From positions 2,790,001 to 2,854,000 of the forward strand of contig NW_018344024.1 in the NCBI RefSeq assembly GCF_002099425.1: DNA of 64,000 bases. Direction: 5' to 3'. Below, piece by piece: positions 1-11,229 of the stretch. Source of the stretch: Phascolarctos cinereus. Lineage: Eukaryota > Chordata > Mammalia > Diprotodontia > Phascolarctidae. The notes beneath the pieces were generated by a model that did not search any database, was not told the origin of the DNA, and worked only from the letters and a program-made list of their open reading frames with translations. Numbering within the stretch: the first letter of the stretch is position 1; each line of letters starts with the position of its first letter. The position numbers and the translations under genes were made by a program.

Positions 1-69
1 TAATAAATACAAAATCAATATATATGCAATGATTTAGTTTCCAAAATATATTACATGAGCAATTTCATG

Positions 70-245
70 TAAAGTAGATGTCATGGATATTATTATTCTC
101 ATTTAATAGATGAGGACACTGAAACTCAGAAAGTTTGGGTTGCCCATAGTGAATATAACTAGCCATATTCAAAAGTGGGGTTATAATTTTAAGCTAGACT
201 TTCTGGATTTCAAGTTCAATGCATTATTCATAATTCCACTATCCT
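70..245 (-). repeat. MIR SINE fragment
   Basis: The stretch reads as a MIR on the complement: a 'TAGATGAGGACACTGAAACTC' type core (here about 108-128), then a degraded 'ttgcccatagtgaat' block and the tail of the tRNA-like head near 215-245. It is strongly diverged, which fits an old pan-mammalian copy. Confidence 0.6.
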
Positions 246-417
246 TACAATTATGCTGTTAGTAATCTCACTGTGGTTATTATTGTTGTTATCTACCTGT
301 GCCTTGCTCATAGTGAATGCACAACATAATTGAGTGATGACAGTAACTGTAGGAAGAATTTACCTTAGTCAGTTCATACTAATTCTTGTAAGCTCTCCTT
401 AGTCCGCGTGTCTCTAA

Positions 418-457
418 CATATATATATATATGTACATATATATATATATATATATA

Positions 458-496
<39 letters not shown>
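418..496. repeat. (AT)n microsatellite with TGTACA interruptions
   Basis: About 80 bases of alternating A and T, interrupted twice by a palindromic TGTACA. The run is self-complementary and could extrude as a cruciform, but it is an ordinary simple repeat. Confidence 0.95.
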
Positions 497-499
<3 letters not shown>

Positions 500-1296
500 A
501 TTCTGAACAAATCATAATGGTGGAGCTTTTAGTTCAAAGTCCAGCTGATCATTTCAATAAATATACTGTTACATCAAGAAATCTTGATCAAAACTGAACA
601 CCAATTACATGAAACTTATTTTGCAAATGCTCCAAACAAAAAAAGGATTATCTTCTGATTCTTGGTTTCCCCAAATGTTCCTTTAAAGATGGTGTTTTCC
701 TAATTTTGCTTATCACTAGAACTCTTAAAAGTCTCTCCTTAGTAAATATTAGAGTGACTTGAAAGTGGTTGGTATATCAATCCATTATAGGGGGAAAAAA
801 GTGTATGAAAGCCTTATATTTCCAAGACTATTTCATGTCATTATACAATGAGGACATTGAATTATATTATCATAATATTAGATTATATTAGAATAATTTT
901 TTTAAAAGTAGGCATTATTTTATTCTTTGTATTTCTATTTCTCCACTTATTACCTGGCTATAGTAGAAGTTCTAAAGGAGGAAAGAAATTACTGAAGCTG
1001 AATAGATCCAACTTGGGGGAGTGATGCAAAAACATGGTTGAGTCATTAAGCATAAGGAATAAGTAGACAGAGGTGGTTTTATTTGTTAAAATGGAATGAA
1101 TACTTTTATCAGTGAAATAATGGATCTTTCAAAATATTAAATCAAAGTTAATCATATTATGGTGTAATTAAGTCTTGTCTTAGTAAAGGAATATATGGCA
1201 GTTGGTTAAAGGAAGCTTAAGTTATGAAATGGAAGCAATTTAAATGATCTATCCACAGTTAGTTGTTATCTATGAACCAGGCAAAAAATAGAAAGG
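497..1296. other. Unassigned AT-rich DNA
   Basis: No gene, RNA gene or confident repeat is visible here. Composition is AT-rich with scattered short poly-A and poly-T runs. Confidence 0.5.
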
Positions 1297-1314
1297 CAGA
1301 GCTGGTTTATTTCA

Positions 1315-1471
1315 TTTCTTTTTTTTTTTCCTTTTTGTGACATAATCAAGGGTAAGTGAATTGCCTAGGGTCACACAGCTAGCAAATGTCAACTATTTGA
1401 GGCTGGATTTGAACTCAGGTCCTCCTGACTCCAGGGCCAATGCTCTATCCATTGTGCCACCAAGCTGTCTA
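1315..1471 (-). repeat. Marsupial tRNA-type SINE (WSINE1/MIR3_Mars-like)
   Basis: The complement shows the marsupial SINE layout: tRNA-derived head near 1440-1470, the A/B-box region around 1395-1440, and an A-rich tail that appears as the T run at 1319-1330. An 18-bp target-site duplication flanks it at 1297-1314 and 1472-1489 (cagagctggYttatttca, one mismatch), so insertion by L1 machinery is well supported. Family assignment is from memory of the consensus. Confidence 0.9.
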
Positions 1472-1489
1472 CAGAGCTGGCTTATTTCA

Positions 1490-2159
1490 AAGGGTTCCAC
1501 ACCAGAAATATAAGGTATAGTTTTGTTTCTCTAAAACCCATAAAATTAGCATGATGATTTCAGTATAAATAATCTGAAATTATACATGAAGTTAAATATG
1601 CCTGAATATAATTTAGATTTTATGATAAGAATTTTGAACATTGACTATAAGGATTTTTTGCTTCATTTTGTTTTTGATAATTGGGCATACAAATTATAGA
1701 TTCTATAGAGAACATATTTATGTTTTAATTTTTGTCCTTAGATTTGAAAAACTGAATCAATAATATGTTAAAGTAGATTCAATGTTTCAAAATATAATTC
1801 AACTTATATTTAATAAATACATTATGTCTGAAGTAATTATACTTACTATTTGCATAAGTATTTAAAAATATTATAGATTACAAACTTGTATGAACTTTAA
1901 TTTTTAAAGTGCCTCTTTGCTTCCAAGTAATGAAACATTATGAAGATTTTGCACCATATTAAAATGAATATATAATTAAAATATGGATAAGGATATTTAA
2001 TTTTAGGTTAAAATTAAGTATTATTTAAGTATTATTTTAATTTTAAATTAAGTAATTTCACAAATACCTTCAATGCTATTTCAAAATGATACTTCTACTG
2101 TCATTATTGTGTTGTTCTTAGTAGAAAAAAATAGTTTTAAGATAAGCTTCATTTTCTGT
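1490..2159. other. Unassigned AT-rich DNA
   Basis: AT-rich sequence without recognisable repeats or coding potential. Many TAAT and ATTA motifs occur, as expected from composition. Confidence 0.5.
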
Positions 2160-2225
2160 TGAATTAAGACTGTTCTAACATACATACATATGCATACATA
2201 CATGCATACATGCATACACGCATAA
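2160..2225. repeat. ATAC/ATGC tetranucleotide microsatellite
   Basis: Interleaved CATA and CATG units run for about 45 bases within this interval. It is a simple repeat with no associated gene. Confidence 0.85.
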
Positions 2226-2469
2226 TTCTTAGTTCACCTTAATTTACCTTATTGCAGGTCCTCAGTTTTCATCAACTACCACTGGTTGTTTACAGTAGCC
2301 TTCTAATCCTATTTCTATTTCAATTATTCTCTGTTGTTATTAGAAAATAAAATGTTTTAAACATTATTTGCATTTTATATTGCATTAAAAGTAGACTTTT
2401 AATCAAATATCAGATTTGTTGCCACTCCAGTACTTCTTCCAAGGAGCTCACAAAGTGATTTTTCCTTAT

Positions 2470-2865
2470 GTGCACAACTGACTATTCCATTTCTCAGCTC
2501 AGTAAACTTGAGTGGCACCCTATTGCTTCTAATATAAAATACTATCTTCAACTTTTAAAACACTCCACAACTTGGCCTTAACCTATCCTTTCAACCTTGT
2601 TGTATATCACTCCCCTTACTACACATTACATTTTAGTTAAATTGACCTTGTTTCTCTGTTTTTACATTTCATAATCCATGTCTTGTCTGTGCTTTTGTAT
2701 TAATCATATATCATAACAGAGGGCACACCCTCCTTCCTCTGACTTATAGAATATCAAAGTTCCTTCAAGGTGTACCTCAGGCATAACCTTTTATACCTCT
2801 TCGTTGTGCTTTCTGAATCCCTAATTGCTTATAACCTTTCATTGCCTTGCAATTAGCTGACTCAT
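2470..2865 (+). repeat. L2 LINE, 3' part
   Basis: Sense-strand L2: the block 'AGTGGCACCCTATTGCTTCT' (from about 2511) corresponds to the L2 C-terminal ORF2 region (…QWLPIA…), followed by 'CACTCCACAACTTGGCCTTA' and the 'ccttcaaggtgtacctca' block near 2763-2780. No frame is open; it is an old fragment. Confidence 0.8.
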
Positions 2866-2869
2866 GCTA

Positions 2870-3035
2870 AAGTATAGATCTAGATAGATCTATGATATAG
2901 AACATGCATACATATACCTATCTCACACATTTGTGTGATAATACATTTATATATCACATGTAGTATACACATATGATGCACTTATGCCTATGTGTCCATA
3001 TTATATATGTGCACACACATATAACATGCTGATAC
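2870..3035. repeat. Degenerate TA/CA-rich simple repeat
   Basis: Imperfect TATA, CATA and CACA units fill this stretch, which separates an L2 tail from a MIR. Confidence 0.6.
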
Positions 3036-3039
3036 AGGT

Positions 3040-3285
3040 ATAATCTGAGTTCAAATCCAGCCATTTAGTCTCAGAAACTTACTAGTTATGTGCTGATCTT
3101 TAGTAAGTAACTTAACCATGTCTGTTCTACTTTCCTTCCATATGAAATGGAATAATAATTGCACCTATCTCCCAGGATTCCTGTGAGTATCAAATGAGGT
3201 AGTATTTTTAAAGTGCTTAGTAAAATCACTGACAAATCATTGGCTCTTTCTATATGTAATATAAATATTAGATGTTCTTATTGTT
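3040..3285 (+). repeat. MIR SINE
   Basis: Sense-strand MIR: 'GAGTTCAAATCCAGCC' near 3048, the CORE block with 'cttactagttatgtg', then 'tcaaatgaggtagtattttt' and 'aaagtgcttagtaaaatc'. Nearly complete but diverged. Confidence 0.85.
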
Positions 3286-3350
3286 GTTGCTGTTGTTGTT
3301 TTCCTTCTTCTTCTTCTTCTTCTTCTTATTATTATTATTATTATTATTAA
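3285..3350. repeat. Trinucleotide microsatellite (TTG, TTC, TTA blocks)
   Basis: Three successive pure trinucleotide arrays, (TTG)n, (TTC)n and (TTA)n, follow the MIR tail. MIR tails often end in TATTATTATT, so this likely grew from that tail. The 84-residue poly-Leu/Phe frame across it is an artefact of the repeat. Confidence 0.9.
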
Positions 3351-3529
3351 TATTGCCATTATTTCACACATGGCCTTGGAATAGATTCTGTGATGTTCAT
3401 CCAAAAACCAGTCTTGCTAATATGCTGATTGTCAGAATGCTCTCAGGGTATAAAGATTGTTTACTAAGTCATGGAGGAGCTGTTGTCTGTATTAGTGGAA
3501 GGAGTTCCTACACTGTGTTAGTGTAAGAA

Positions 3530-5389
3530 AACTTCAAGTTTATATGGGGTATACCTGTTCCAAATGACCTTATGGGACGACATTTTGCTTGTAGAATGTT
3601 CAGTTTCAGTGGGCAGTATTTGAAGGTAGCTGTGAGCTTTTCCATATGTAAAGTGACTCAAAGAATATTTCTTTACACTCCAGGTAGTTAGCATAAAAGA
3701 AGTATTCTAAGAGGAAACAGAAATAAAGTTTCAATAAGGTAAAAAGAAAGAAAAAACAGGTGAGGGTGGAGGAGAGATGATCCTTGTAGGGATTTTGGAG
3801 AGTGGTTGTAATGCATAGTGGAAAAAGGGAAAGAAGTGGACAACTTACCAACCATTAAAGGTAAAAGGAAGAAGAGAAGAGAAGTACTTGTTGATTCCCT
3901 GCACAAGGTTCCTAGGCAGATATTTGTTGATCTGATAACAGCATTAGTCAGGACCGTTTTTTTATTGTTTTTGTTTGTTTGAGGGGCAAGTATCGAAGGT
4001 GAACTTTTCAAGACAGAATAACATGTGACTTTCTCATTTCAATTGATTCTTGTGATTACAGATGGTACCACCAATAGGAAACTAAAATTTATTGTCAATA
4101 ATCATGCAGCTTTTGGCAAGAAACTGAAGACCCTTAGGCTGTATTTTCTTCACCATTGTCCATTGAAGACAAGGAATGCAAAAGAGAATAAATTATTTTG
4201 GGAAGTTAACAGCTGATGAAGTAGTTAATATAAAGACATTCGGATTTCTGTATCAAAGCTTAAAATATAATGGTGACATTTTTGGAAAGAAATGGAATAT
4301 GCCAAACAAAGGTTTGTAAGAATTTCATTATCAGCTGACATAATTCTATTAAAAGGGAATTTAACCAAAACTGGTGGGGAAGAGAGAAGACTGCATACCA
4401 GTCACACCAGATACCCTAGAGAATAGCTACAGAGAAGGAAGAAGAATAACAATTGAGCCACCCAGGAGCTCGCAGGAGACAAAATTCAAGAAAAGATGCT
4501 TAGTTAATATCATTGCCTCAAATGTCCAAAATTTTAGGCAATAAAGTAAGGAAAACAAATAGTTTCAAAGCAAGGAGACAATGAATAGGGATCGCTGAGA
4601 CTTGGTAGGATAAAATGCATGATTAGACAAGTCTTCGGAAATATATTTTTTATTGAAAAGAAACAGAACAGTTTAGGTAGACAAAAGGTAGAGGAAGGGA
4701 AGGGGTAGTATCATCCCATAGAAACAATAAAGCAGTAAAACACAAAGAACTCTCACATTTTCCCTTGCAGTCATATATTCTCCTTGATAACCTTTACAAA
4801 TAGGCTGTGTGGCTTAGCACCCCTTTCCCCAACCAGGTCACCCTTGATTGTCCTCAGCAGCCCACTGCCTAAGAGGAGCTGCTTGGGAGCCACCACTAAG
4901 ATTAACATCATCACAGGAAGAAAAAACAACATGGAAACAATCCTGTTGTGCAATTCACTTGTGACCAAGAAAACTGCACAAGGCATCTGGGTTCGACTTT
5001 CAGCAACAACTCCTGTGGAGGTTCTGTGTACACTTAGGAAATTATCCCCTGCCATCCTGGTCTTCCTAAATTATACCCAGGACACTAGTGGGCAAGCTTC
5101 TTCTCCTGGAAATCACAACATACAATTACGGTAAATATAATATTCTCCAAAGTATTCATGAACTTTTCAGGTTATTCATGGCACAATTACCTGTGCTTAG
5201 CTCAGGAAGCCATGAGGAAGCAGCATGTCAATGAGCTCAGCAAAACCAGTACTGGGTCTTCTGAAGAAGCATCCACCATCCTATTCTTCCAGCTTCTGGT
5301 ATCAGAATCCACTTCCCATCCCCTTCTTGTCTTCCTTCTCCCACTTATTTCTTTAGATTAGAGAGGCTGCTTAAGTGTAGAAGTAGTTG

Positions 5390-5391
<2 letters not shown>
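3530..5391. other. Unassigned DNA with two overlapping chance frames
   Basis: No family is recognised. Opposed open frames lie at 4784-5134 (+, 116 codons) and 4771-5055 (-, 94 codons, with a hydrophobic stretch IVSMLFFLPVMMLILVV). A canonical AATAAA on the minus strand lies near 4650, 3' of the minus frame, so an old processed gene copy is conceivable, but I see no poly-A tract, duplication or familiar protein. Confidence 0.35.

Positions 5392-5422
<31 letters not shown>
5392..5422. repeat. (GT)n microsatellite
   Basis: About 15 GT units, ending in TATGTG. Confidence 0.95.
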
Positions 5423-5427
<5 letters not shown>

Positions 5428-6082
5428 TTAACAGGAAAACAAAATACAAAAAAAAAGTAAAAGAAACCATGCTGTTGTGTTTTGCTTTTGTTTTTGTTTT
5501 TTGCTTTCCAAGTTACCTATATCTTTCTAATAGTAGCCTCAGTAATTTTGTTTACTTTGTACACAACAGAAAGTAATTAACTTAAAGCAGAGCAAAAAGA
5601 AATGACATGACATGAAATGAAAAGATATAATAAAGTATGCTGCACAACTCCTGATGGAAAGTTGATGGAGTCAAGATAGGAAATTGGACAAATTTGTGGG
5701 GAGAGCCAATATGGAAGCGTGTTTTGCTTAATTACACAATTCTTTTTTTTAAGCATGTATATTTTCTATTTCTTCACAATGTTGAGAGTGTGGGAGGAAA
5801 AACCACATATAAGTTATTATTTTTTCTAAATAAAATATTTTTTAAAATAAAAGAAAGCATGTTTCAGGGACTCCAGGAATCAGAGTATAGAAACATAATG
5901 GCAACATCCTTCAAACCAAGATGATAAAGGTAGTATATCCTAAGTGACTTATAAGCTACAATTCTTCAATAAAGTTCTACCCTGTGCCCTTGGTTTGGAG
6001 GAACCAAGAAGAAAGAGTTAGATTGGTAAGAATGTTAAGAAACCACTATTAGGTTCTAGTTTTCTCTGCTTCTCTGTAGAGC
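5423..6082. other. Unassigned AT-rich DNA
   Basis: No recognisable repeat or gene; short homopolymer runs only. Confidence 0.5.
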
Positions 6083-6268
6083 AAGGTTTCTTAACCTGGG
6101 ACTTTTAAACATTTTAAAATGATAATGATATTTTAATATAACTGTTTTCATTTGCATATATAGGCATTTTATTTTATGCCATAAACAAAATTACTGTAAG
6201 AAATTTTAAATAACTTTACTAGAATGCCAAAGGGATCCATTAGAGAAAAAAAATATTAAGAAATGCCA
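6083..6268. mobile_element. Nonautonomous hAT DNA transposon fossil
   Basis: The left end 'caaggtttcttaacctggg' and the right end 'attaagaaatgcc' are imperfect inverted repeats of the kind CAGGGGTTCTTAACC. The middle carries 'ggcattttattttatgcc' and 'gaatgccaaagggatccat', matching an abundant short hAT family. The element that hosts the HAL1 at 59-62 kb appears to be the same family. I could not confirm an 8-bp duplication here. Confidence 0.65.
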
Positions 6269-6354
6269 TCAAAGCTTAGCAACAAACACAACTGAAAGGA
6301 TGAGGACAGCCTAGAAGATTGACAAAAATCAGGAAATCATCCTTCCTAATGAGT

Positions 6355-6540
6355 TGAGAGGGTAATTGGTATAATGGAAAGACCATTGTAACTAAACTCA
6401 CAAATGTTAAGACCTTGACTGGTTTATCGTGCCCACTTCTTGACAACTGGGTAATTTGGGGAAAATCATTTTACTTCTTGCCAAGATCTCAGTTTATTCA
6501 GTGTGTTAATCTGTTAATGTTGGTGGTAATAATGATAGAT
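6355..6540 (+). repeat. MIR SINE fragment
   Basis: 'taatggaaagaccattgtaa' matches a degraded MIR head and 'gaccttgactggtttatcgt' the CORE region; 'tctcagtttattca' corresponds to the cctcagtttcctca block. Confidence 0.6.
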
Positions 6541-6599
6541 AGATGTGTGTATGTACATGAATGTAAACATATGAGTATATATGTGTGTGTACATGTATA

Positions 6600-6866
6600 C
6601 AGACATTTGTATGTCTTAGTGCAGTTTTAAACTATTAAAGCTTAAAGAATTTGGGGGACACTATATTTCTGTGTGCATGTGAATTCATAAAGATATATGT
6701 ATATGTATACATAGAATACATTTCAAACATTAAAAACTATATTAATGTATCCCTTACTTTCCCACCAAAAAAAAGAGTTCTTTTTACTAATAAAGCAACA
6801 TGAACAAGGCTGCTTGATTCATGGAAAATGATTAAATCTGAGCATGAAGAGATAGTTTCACGGACA

Positions 6867-6868
<2 letters not shown>
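6600..6868 (+). repeat. Direct repeat, copy 1, starting with a mariner-like MITE
   Basis: Positions 6600-6663 form a small palindromic MITE centred on 'ttttaaactattaaagctta' and ending in 'gggggacacta', bordered by TA. The next ~200 bases (through 'gcttgattcatggaaaatg') also match copy 2 at 7409-7714 with many substitutions. The homology therefore exceeds the MITE. A (GT)n run begins immediately after. Confidence 0.75.

Positions 6869-6906
<38 letters not shown>
6869..6906. repeat. (GT)n microsatellite
   Basis: About 19 GT units directly abutting the direct repeat. Confidence 0.95.
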
Positions 6907-6910
<4 letters not shown>

Positions 6911-7135
6911 ATCATCTCTATATACCCATATCTATCTATCTAAATTGTGAACATATATACACATATAAATATATAATATACAAATATATGTATGCATAGA
7001 TATAGATTATCCTTGCAACATATGTATATCTTACATATTTGTATATGAGCATGCATATACACATATTCTCATACATGCACACATTTACACATGTGTGTAT
7101 ATACATACATATATACCCCAAAAATTATGTATACA
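6907..7135. repeat. Degenerate TATA/CATA-rich simple sequence
   Basis: Imperfect tetra- and hexanucleotide repeats of TATA, CATA and ATAC. The minus-strand frame rich in Tyr and Ile across it is a repeat artefact. Confidence 0.75.
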
Positions 7136-7139
7136 TAAT

Positions 7140-7400
7140 TGTAGAATAGGTCACATTTACGTAGTTTCTCAAGTTTGTAAAATATTTTACAAATATTATC
7201 ATATTTAATCCTTACAACAACATTGAGAGATGGGTGCTCTTATTGTCCCTACTTTACAGATTAAAAATCTGAGACAGATAAAAGTTAAGTGACTTGCCCA
7301 GGTCACACAGCTAGTAAATATCTAAGGTTGGATTTGAACTCAGATATTCCTGACTCTGGTCATGTCCAGTACTAAATCTACTATATCACCTACCTGCCCA
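7140..7400 (-). repeat. MIR SINE, near full length
   Basis: Complement of MIR: 'actttacagattaaaaatct', 'aagtgacttgcccaggtcac' and 'ggatttgaactcagatattc' appear in order. The element lies between the two copies of the MITE-bearing direct repeat. Confidence 0.85.
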
Positions 7401-7408
7401 TAAATATA

Positions 7409-7714
7409 CAGTGCATCCCCAAAGTATTAGTGCAGTTTTAAACTATTAAAGCTTAATGACTTTTGGGACACTGTGTATATTTGTATGTATATGATTAACA
7501 CACACATATACATACATATATATTTATGTATTTATATATTTATGTGTATACACAGAATGTATTATGAACATTAAAAGCTACATAAATGCACCCTTCCCCA
7601 TCTCCCCCCAAAAAAAGAGTCCCTCTTATCCATAGGACAACATTAACTAGACTGCTGGATTAATGGAAAATGGTTAAACCAATCTGAGTGTGTTGAGATG
7701 ATTTCAGGGTCAAT
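7409..7714 (+). repeat. Direct repeat, copy 2, starting with a mariner-like MITE
   Basis: The MITE at 7409-7475 has inverted ends 'cagtgcatccccaaagta' and 'acttttgggacactg', flanked by TA on each side, the target duplicated by Tc1/mariner elements. Downstream, 'ctgctggattaatggaaaat' and 'gatgatttcagggtcaa' match copy 1 at 6600-6868. Copy 2 carries a longer TA-rich expansion in the middle. Confidence 0.75.
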
Positions 7715-8385
7715 TTGAAAGTAAGAATCCTGTTTTGAAAGCTGATGTATTTATATCTGAATTATGCAGAGCTTCTTTTACCAAGTATTGAATTGTGCTC
7801 ATAAAAGGTAATGGGATATAAATAAAGTGTTATGAATTATCATCTGAAAGATATATATGTGGAGGCATCCAAATGGCAAAATTTATGATTAGCAAAATTT
7901 TTCCTTATATGAGGAAAGTTATCTGAAGGTATTATGGGCAACATAGTTCTTCAATCAACAAAAAATACTTTTATCTGTCCTAGGCACTATGCAAAAATCT
8001 TGAGGCTTTTAAATTTTATTGAAATTCTAATAAAAATCATTCCCTTACACTCCTTTGATGTCTTTCTTGCTATTATAATTTAACTTCTAATTCATGACTC
8101 ATTCACTTGCAGATTTATTGTCCTGCCTCATCTGTTTTTCCATCTGTAAAAAGGAGAATTAATGGTGCCACCTAATTTTGTAAGTGCAGATACCCAAGAA
8201 TGATTCAAAATGTTCTTGCTTTTCAAATTTGTATCACTCATCCTTACCATGAATTAATATTAAACTACCATTAATATTGAACTTCCTTATGCACAAAGCA
8301 TTGTGCTAAGTACTTCATAAAACAACTGGTGTAGCTACAAACTCGGCCTTCAGAAAACATTATTTGGCATACTTATTCTTCAGGA
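7715..8385. other. Unassigned DNA
   Basis: No gene seen. A short MIR-like scrap (tcatctgtttttccatctgt) lies near 8127-8150, too little to assign. Confidence 0.45.
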
Positions 8386-8625
8386 AAGGCAGCTAGGTGT
8401 TTCAGTGGATAGAGTGTTTGGTAGTAAAAAGAAATGAGTTTAAATCCAACCTCAGATACTTATTAGCCAGCTGGGAGACACTGGGCAAGTCACGTAACCC
8501 TGTTTGCCTCAGTTTCCTCATCTGTGAAATGATCTGGAGAGGGAAATGGCAAACCACTCTAGTATCTCTGCCAAGAAAACCCAAATGGAGTCATGGAGAC
8601 ACAGAGACAAAGAGAGAGAGACAGA
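8386..8625 (+). repeat. Marsupial tRNA SINE with RTE-like 3' tail (MAR1-like)
   Basis: Head 'ggcagctaggtgtttcagtg' at about 8388, then a MIR-like middle ('cactgggcaagtcacgtaac'), then a distinct tail 'gagagggaaatggcaaacca' / 'tgccaagaaaacccaaatgg' / 'gtcatggagacacagagac'. That tail resembles the 3' end of RTE/BovB LINEs (…gtcggacacgactga…), which would explain mobilisation by RTE. Confidence 0.85.
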
Positions 8626-8660
8626 GACAGAAAAATATGGACAGACAGAGACGTAAGGAT
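8600..8660. repeat. GA-rich simple repeat at the SINE tail
   Basis: Purine-rich GAGACA and AGAGAG units extend from the end of the SINE and probably grew from its tail. Confidence 0.75.
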
Positions 8661-8724
8661 AAGAACACAGGGATAGAGACCAACAAACATGGGAGGGAAA
8701 GTAGATCATAGATTTATCTCATCC

Positions 8725-8805
8725 ACTTCTGTGTATGTGTATAGATGTATATGTATATGTGTATATATGTATGTGTATATATGTAATATGTATAATATAT
8801 TATTC
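8725..8805. repeat. GTATAT-rich simple repeat
   Basis: Imperfect TATGTG and TATAT units. Confidence 0.8.
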
Positions 8806-8844
8806 TTTAAACTAATGTTTTATAAAGATTACTTCAATTAAATT

Positions 8845-8970
8845 GAATAAAAGTTTACCAGTATCTACTATGTGTTAGACTATGCTAAATAATTGGGATA
8901 CAGGAAAGAAAAAATGTAATCTCTGTTTTGAAGGAATTTATAATAACACAAGGAAGACATTAAACAAAAG
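8845..8970 (-). repeat. L2 LINE, antisense 3' end
   Basis: 'agtatctactatgtgttaga' and 'gctaaataattgggatacag' correspond to the antisense L2 3' region (…cctactatgtgccaggcactg…gggatacaa). Short and diverged. Confidence 0.55.
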
Positions 8971-9600
8971 AAAGCTTAATGGGGAGGAAAGAAAGAAAAG
9001 GGGATACTCCTTGTGAGAACATGATATTCCTAGAGACAAAACCAAGCAGAGGTATTGATGAAAATGAGTAAAGTCTTGTTTCATCTGCCACCCTCCCCAT
9101 ATTGCTTTATGTGGCAATTTGGTTTCCCCTCCAAATTGTTCACTTACATATAGAGGTAAATATTCATAAGAAAATTATCTATGATAATAGGAAATGTAAA
9201 GATTATATAAGGTAAAAAAATAACATCGCCCCCAAAATTTGTAAAAAAGGATTTTCATTCGTTACTTTTCCTGGGGTTAATGTAGGGGAACAGTTCAAAG
9301 AAGTACTTAAAGAGGAAGTAGCAAATGAATCTTAAAATGATACAACAGATCTCAGTAGAAGTGGTTACAACCTGGACATGAAGTTTTTAAGTCTGATGTT
9401 GAATGATAAAGTGTCCTTGTGAAGGATACTGCAGTTAAGGGAAGTTATTCATATATTTCATATATTCAATATTCATATATTCATATTTTATTGAATCTAA
9501 TCTATACAAATGCAAAACAAAATTCATCAACAATGATTCATTACAGAGCAAATTAAACTCCAGATTCTGGAGTTACGTTACAAGATTACAGTATCTTGAA
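8971..9600. other. Unassigned DNA
   Basis: No gene or confident repeat; contains an imperfect 'ttcatata' array near 9448-9490. Confidence 0.45.
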
Positions 9601-9629
9601 GGCTATGCTAAATTTTAGAACAGCAATTG

Positions 9630-9795
9630 AGGGTAGAGTTATGAATTCTAGCTCCTAATTCTTCCACTTAGGACCTAAAAAGTTGTATAACTTTGAAGAT
9701 ATTTAAAAGCAGTGAAGACCCTTATCTCTGAGATCACTATCTAGTACTTGGGAAGGACTAGATTGATTTTTAAGTTTCTTCCAGTGTGACATTTA
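9630..9795 (+). repeat. MIR3 fragment
   Basis: The right part, 'gactagattgatttttaagt' followed by 'ttcttccagtgtgacat', resembles the MIR3 tail (ggactagatga…ggtcccttccagctctga). The head is poorly preserved. Confidence 0.5.
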
Positions 9796-11229
9796 AAAAG
9801 GCTCAATTTCTTGGTAATTTAATCATTTTATTAATATGCCAGAATATTAATAAAAGGAATTTCATTTGGCATCTTTCTCTTGGACCAAAGACAATCTCTC
9901 TTAGACCAAAGTCAATCATAGCAGAGGGCTCATGGCTCATGTGCCCTTTTAGAAAAGGACTGTTCCTGAGGGTGGCAACCAACTTTCATTGGTTAACAAT
10001 GAAAGAATGAATGTTACAATGTGGGGCTGGACTTGAACTTTTATTATGTCATTTGCTTCTAAGTTAGCCCCAGCCCTGGTCAATTTATTTAAATAATTTT
10101 TCCTCACCCAAACTTGAGTGGAACACAATGACTGTCCCATCTAAGTATGGTCTGGATACAGAAGAAGGTTAGCTCAACCTTCAGAGACTGAGGTCTTGAA
10201 ATGAGGATAAAAGAAAAAGAGAGAAATCTGAATTTCCCAAAATCGTTAGTTATTAATAAGCATTTCTCTTACCAGGTAAAATATTAATAAGGTAATGAAT
10301 ACATTCATCTCAAGAAAAACAACATGGAAGTGGGCCGAATTCTTCTTCATGCCTTTAGACGTCATTCCAAAGATACCATAAGTGAAAGTAATTATCCATA
10401 TAATTTTTTTTCCTTCTTCAACACAAGTGAAATGCAAATGCTATTGTGTGTGTGGGGAGGAGTTATAGCCTTCAGGTGACAGACTTTCAGACACACTTGA
10501 ATCATTCTTCATTGCAGAAGGATGTAGCAGACAATAGCATTTAGGATTATATTCACAAGTTCTCCCCCCACCCCAGTTCTCCACCTGCCCCCAACAAACA
10601 CACACACACACTCACATACACTGAACAGACACTCAGATAAACTTGTATTAGCCTGGATTTGTGCAGTCCATTACTACCTTCTAAAGAATGGACTAGGGGT
10701 GCTAGTCTTTCTGGGTAAATTTATTATTTTAGGATATAATACGTTTCTTTATTTTTTGCACTATTTCTACATTTATAAAAGAGGTAATATTCTGGCCCTA
10801 CTCACTTCATTTCCGCAATACTTTATTCCAACATGAGACTTTATTCCCACAAGATCTTGCATCTTGAATCTGTTTCTCTCATTTAAATACTCTTTCATCT
10901 TATATATGTAAGTATTCAGATCTCTAAAAATATCTTATAACCCTTTCTAGCTGTCATCTTATCTCCTTTTTTCAGTTCATTTCTTCAGATGTCATATATA
11001 TCTACTGCATCTACTTTCCATACAACCTTTGCCTTTCTAACATTATGGAATTATTCTTTTCTCCTAAAACTGCTTTCTCAAGGTTCACTAATAATCATTT
11101 TCTTGCCAAACACTATGGTAGAAATCCAAGAATTCATATTGTTAATTTACCAAACTTGAGATTTGGAAGGGAACTCAGTGGCCATTTAGCTTGACTATCA
11201 CAATGAAATGAAACCTCATTGTAACATAA
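9796..11229. other. Unassigned DNA
   Basis: No gene seen. A short CA array lies near 10602-10620. At about 11155-11200 'gatttggaagggaactcagt' looks like the start of an antisense MIR3 or L3 scrap. Confidence 0.4.

Noticed and set aside
1400-1471. tRNA-like head with A and B boxes, here and in other SINEs (8390, 14830, 16470, 26340)
   Set aside because: These are SINE heads, lacking a full cloverleaf with intact anticodon arm; not tRNA genes.
3272-3526. Leu/Phe-rich frame that could be taken as a signal or membrane peptide
   Set aside because: It is the translation of TTG/TTC/TTA microsatellites.
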